A stretch of 48,244 bases of DNA, taken from NCBI GenBank assembly GCA_002395065.1, contig DGVS01000003.1:1-48244 (forward strand), read 5' to 3'. The position numbers and the translations under genes are program-made. This stretch comes from Caryophanales bacterium UBA4278 (GTDB lineage: Bacteria > Bacillota_I > Bacilli_A > RFN20 > CAG-826). This document shows, piece after piece, positions 46,417 through 48,244 of the stretch. Position 1 is the stretch's first letter. Every line of letters begins with the position of its first letter. The notes beneath the pieces were generated by a model. It saw nothing but the letters and a program-made list of their open reading frames with translations, was not told where the DNA came from and made no database searches.

Positions 46417-48244
46417 ATGAGCAAAACCTACAAAGATTACCCATTATTACCAAACGGAAGAATTAATTTCTCCAAAATTTCTGGTAGCCTTGAACTCCCA
46501 AATCTTGTCGAAATCCAAACCGATTCCTACAAGTGGTTCCTTGAAAAGGGTATCGATGAGGTCTTAAAAGAAGTTTTTCCAATCGCAAACTTCACTGAAG
46601 ACATCTTCATCGATTATGTTTCAAGTGAACTGAAAGATCCAAAACACACCTATTTACAATGTAAAGAACACGACTACAACTACCAAGCCCAACTTCGTGC
46701 CAAACTTCGTCTTCGTTACCAAGATAGTGGTGAACAAAAAGAAGAGGAAGTGTTTATGGGTGATATTCCTCTCATTACTGATTCAGGAACATTCATTATT
46801 AATGGTGCGGAACGTGTTATCGTTTCTCAAATCGTTCGTTCCCCGGGTGCTTACTTAAGTAAGGAAATGGATAAAAACGGTAAATATTTCTATGAAGCCG
46901 ATTTAATCCCAACACGCGGAACATGGTTAGAGTTCGAAACCGATCAAAAAGGCTTAATTAACGTTCGTATCGACCGTCAAAAGAAAATGCCAGCCACAAT
47001 TTTACTTAAGGCCTTAGGCATTGTTGAACCAAGTCAATACCGTAAACTCTTTGGTGAAAACGAAATGCTCGAGAACACCATTGAAAAGGATAAAGAAGAA
47101 CACACATCAGCGTTTGATGCGTTAGTCACAATCTTCCGCAAACTTAAACCAGGTGAACCAATCACCCAAGAAGGTGTGGCGAACTTCCTTATTCAAAAGT
47201 TCTTTGATCATAAACGTTATGACTTAGGTCGTGCTGGTCGATTCAAATATCGTACTAAATTAGGTATCTACAACCGTTTAGCTGGACGAGTTCTCGCAGA
47301 GAACTTAGTTTCTGCTGATGGTGAAATTTTATACAAAAAGGGAGATTATCTCTCCAAAGAAGACGTCCAAAAATTAATGGACGCCGAAGTCTTTGAAAAA
47401 GGCGCTCACGAAATCAAGATTAAAGCTGAAAAGAGCTTAGTCGAAGCGATGGATCGAGCTGCCCCACGTGGTAAATCAGATAAAGAAACTCTTGATGAAA
47501 TTGAACAAGAGTTCCGTGGTAAGGTCAACATGATTAAGGTTTATGTCGATGACAAGATGAAAGAAACCCAAAACATCATCGGTACCGATTTAAATCTCAC
47601 TGTTCAATGCGTGACTTTCTCCGATATTATCGCGATCTTCTCCTACTTAATGAACATTATGGCTGGATTCGGCGATGTCGATGACATCGATAACCTCTCC
47701 AACCGTCGTATTCGTTCTGTTGGCGAACTCATTCAAAGCCAATTCCGTATCGGATTAACCAAGATGGTTAAGACAGTCCAACAAAAGATGTCCATTTCCG
47801 ATATGGGCAATGCTTCAATTAAGAGCTTAATTAATATTAAACCTCTCACTAGTAGCATTCGTGAATTCTTTGCGAGCTCCCAACTCTCCCAATTCATGGA
47901 TCAAACTAACCCACTTTCTGAGTTAACTAATAAGAGACGTATTTCCGCTTTAGGTCCAGGTGGTATTACTCGTGACCGCGCTTCAATGGCGGTCCGTGAC
48001 GTTCACCCAACCCACTACGGTCGTATTTGTCCAATTGAAACTCCAGAAGGTCAAAATATTGGTTTAATTACTTCTCTTGCTAGTTATGCAAGAATTAATG
48101 AATATGGATTTATAATGACTCCATATAGAAAAGTAGTTAATTCAAAAATAACAGATGAAATTGTATATATGACTGCTGATGAAGAAGAAGACTATTACAT
48201 TAGTCAAGCTACTATTGAAGCAGATAAAGATGGAAATATTTTAG
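46417..48244 (+). CDS. rpoB: RNA polymerase beta subunit, 3' truncated by window end
   Basis: The first 609 codons of rpoB. AAAAGGAG precedes the ATG. GTFIINGAERVIVSQIVRSPG is the conserved N-lobe. The rifampicin-region residues follow (SSQLSQFMDQTNPLSELTNKRR), then ALGPGGITRDRA and RICPIETPEGQNIGLI. After about 48,050 codon usage changes sharply: few C-ending codons, AGA for Arg and several ATA codons, while the protein stays a plausible RpoB. This may be a chimeric assembly or recombination point. Confidence 0.97.
   Translation, partial: MSKTYKDYPLLPNGRINFSKISGSLELPNLVEIQTDSYKWFLEKGIDEVLKEVFPIANFTEDIFIDYVSSELKDPKHTYLQCKEHDYNYQAQLRAKLRLRYQDSGEQKEEEVFMGDIPLITDSGTFIINGAERVIVSQIVRSPGAYLSKEMDKNGKYFYEADLIPTRGTWLEFETDQKGLINVRIDRQKKMPATILLKALGIVEPSQYRKLFGENEMLENTIEKDKEEHTSAFDALVTIFRKLKPGEPITQEGVANFLIQKFFDHKRYDLGRAGRFKYRTKLGIYNRLAGRVLAENLVSADGEILYKKGDYLSKEDVQKLMDAEVFEKGAHEIKIKAEKSLVEAMDRAAPRGKSDKETLDEIEQEFRGKVNMIKVYVDDKMKETQNIIGTDLNLTVQCVTFSDIIAIFSYLMNIMAGFGDVDDIDNLSNRRIRSVGELIQSQFRIGLTKMVKTVQQKMSISDMGNASIKSLINIKPLTSSIREFFASSQLSQFMDQTNPLSELTNKRRISALGPGGITRDRASMAVRDVHPTHYGRICPIETPEGQNIGLITSLASYARINEYGFIMTPYRKVVNSKITDEIVYMTADEEEDYYISQATIEADKDGNIL

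Noticed and set aside
1..48244. Mycoplasma-type code (UGA = Trp)
   Set aside because: Trp is encoded by TGG throughout, and TGA terminates rnfA and the phosphatidyltransferase gene in sensible overlaps.
1..48244. CRISPR array, complete insertion sequence, prophage or toxin-antitoxin pair
   Set aside because: No regularly spaced repeats, transposase, integrase or phage structural genes were seen on either strand.

Overview
The window looks like a chromosomal piece of a low-GC, anaerobic member of the Bacillota. A Bacilli/Erysipelotrichia or Mycoplasmatota-neighbouring gut lineage is my best guess. Signs are AT-rich intergenic DNA, the Firmicutes gene order cysS-rlmB-sigH-rpmG-secE-nusG-rplKAJL-rsmC-rpoB, an Rnf complex, Fe-S serine dehydratase and molybdenum hydroxylases, and no oxidative respiratory genes. 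The standard code applies: UGG encodes Trp and UGA is a stop. The lineage is inferred, not proven.

Layout. 1-480: tRNA genes Ile (partial), Val, Thr and Leu with terminators. 863-2514: a CDP-alcohol phosphatidyltransferase, a small membrane protein and a ZIP metal transporter. 2566-9237 (minus): rnfC-D-G-E-A, a tiny Cys-rich membrane protein, a short RnfB, an ApbE flavinyltransferase, a NusG-II protein and a Gx transporter. 9414-11756 (minus): a lipoprotein, an MscS channel and a membrane protein. 11808-17582 (plus): a phosphopantetheinyl transferase, then the operon gdhA-DUF1015-serC-serA. 17655-34798: a purine-catabolism locus made of a divergent carbamate kinase and a 14-gene, tightly overlapping operon. 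That operon holds a MocA-like gene, xanthine dehydrogenase trio 1, hydantoinase, ssnA, a PreA-like Fe-S flavoprotein, trio 2, two PLP enzymes, ygeY and ygeW. 34881-36092: serine dehydratase. 36122-48244: the conserved translation/transcription superoperon, interrupted by mrp plus a rubredoxin-like gene and by an arsR-zntA efflux pair, and ending in a partial rpoB.

How it fits together. The large locus resembles the ygeX/ygeY/ygeW/ssnA/hyuA/xdh clusters that have been tied to anaerobic purine and urate degradation. Molybdenum hydroxylases and the PreA-like flavoprotein would adjust the ring oxidation state, and SsnA and HyuA would open the rings. YgeW would release carbamoyl phosphate, which carbamate kinase turns into ATP. 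YgeY would remove another ureido group, and a PLP lyase would make pyruvate and ammonia. No protein with the YgeX-type motif is visible, so one of the two PLP enzymes may replace it. Rnf can balance ferredoxin and NADH and drive an ion gradient. GDH, SerC and SerA link ammonia, glutamate and serine to glycolysis.

The least explained signals are: a dense set of perfect stems over the start codon of the rsmC-like gene between rplL and rpoB; an Rnf locus whose RnfB lacks ferredoxin domains and sits beside a second small CxxCxxxxC membrane protein; an ArsR sensor with an eight-Cys insertion; several promoters predicting leaderless mRNAs; and an abrupt codon-usage change in the last ~190 bases of rpoB that may mark an assembly chimera.
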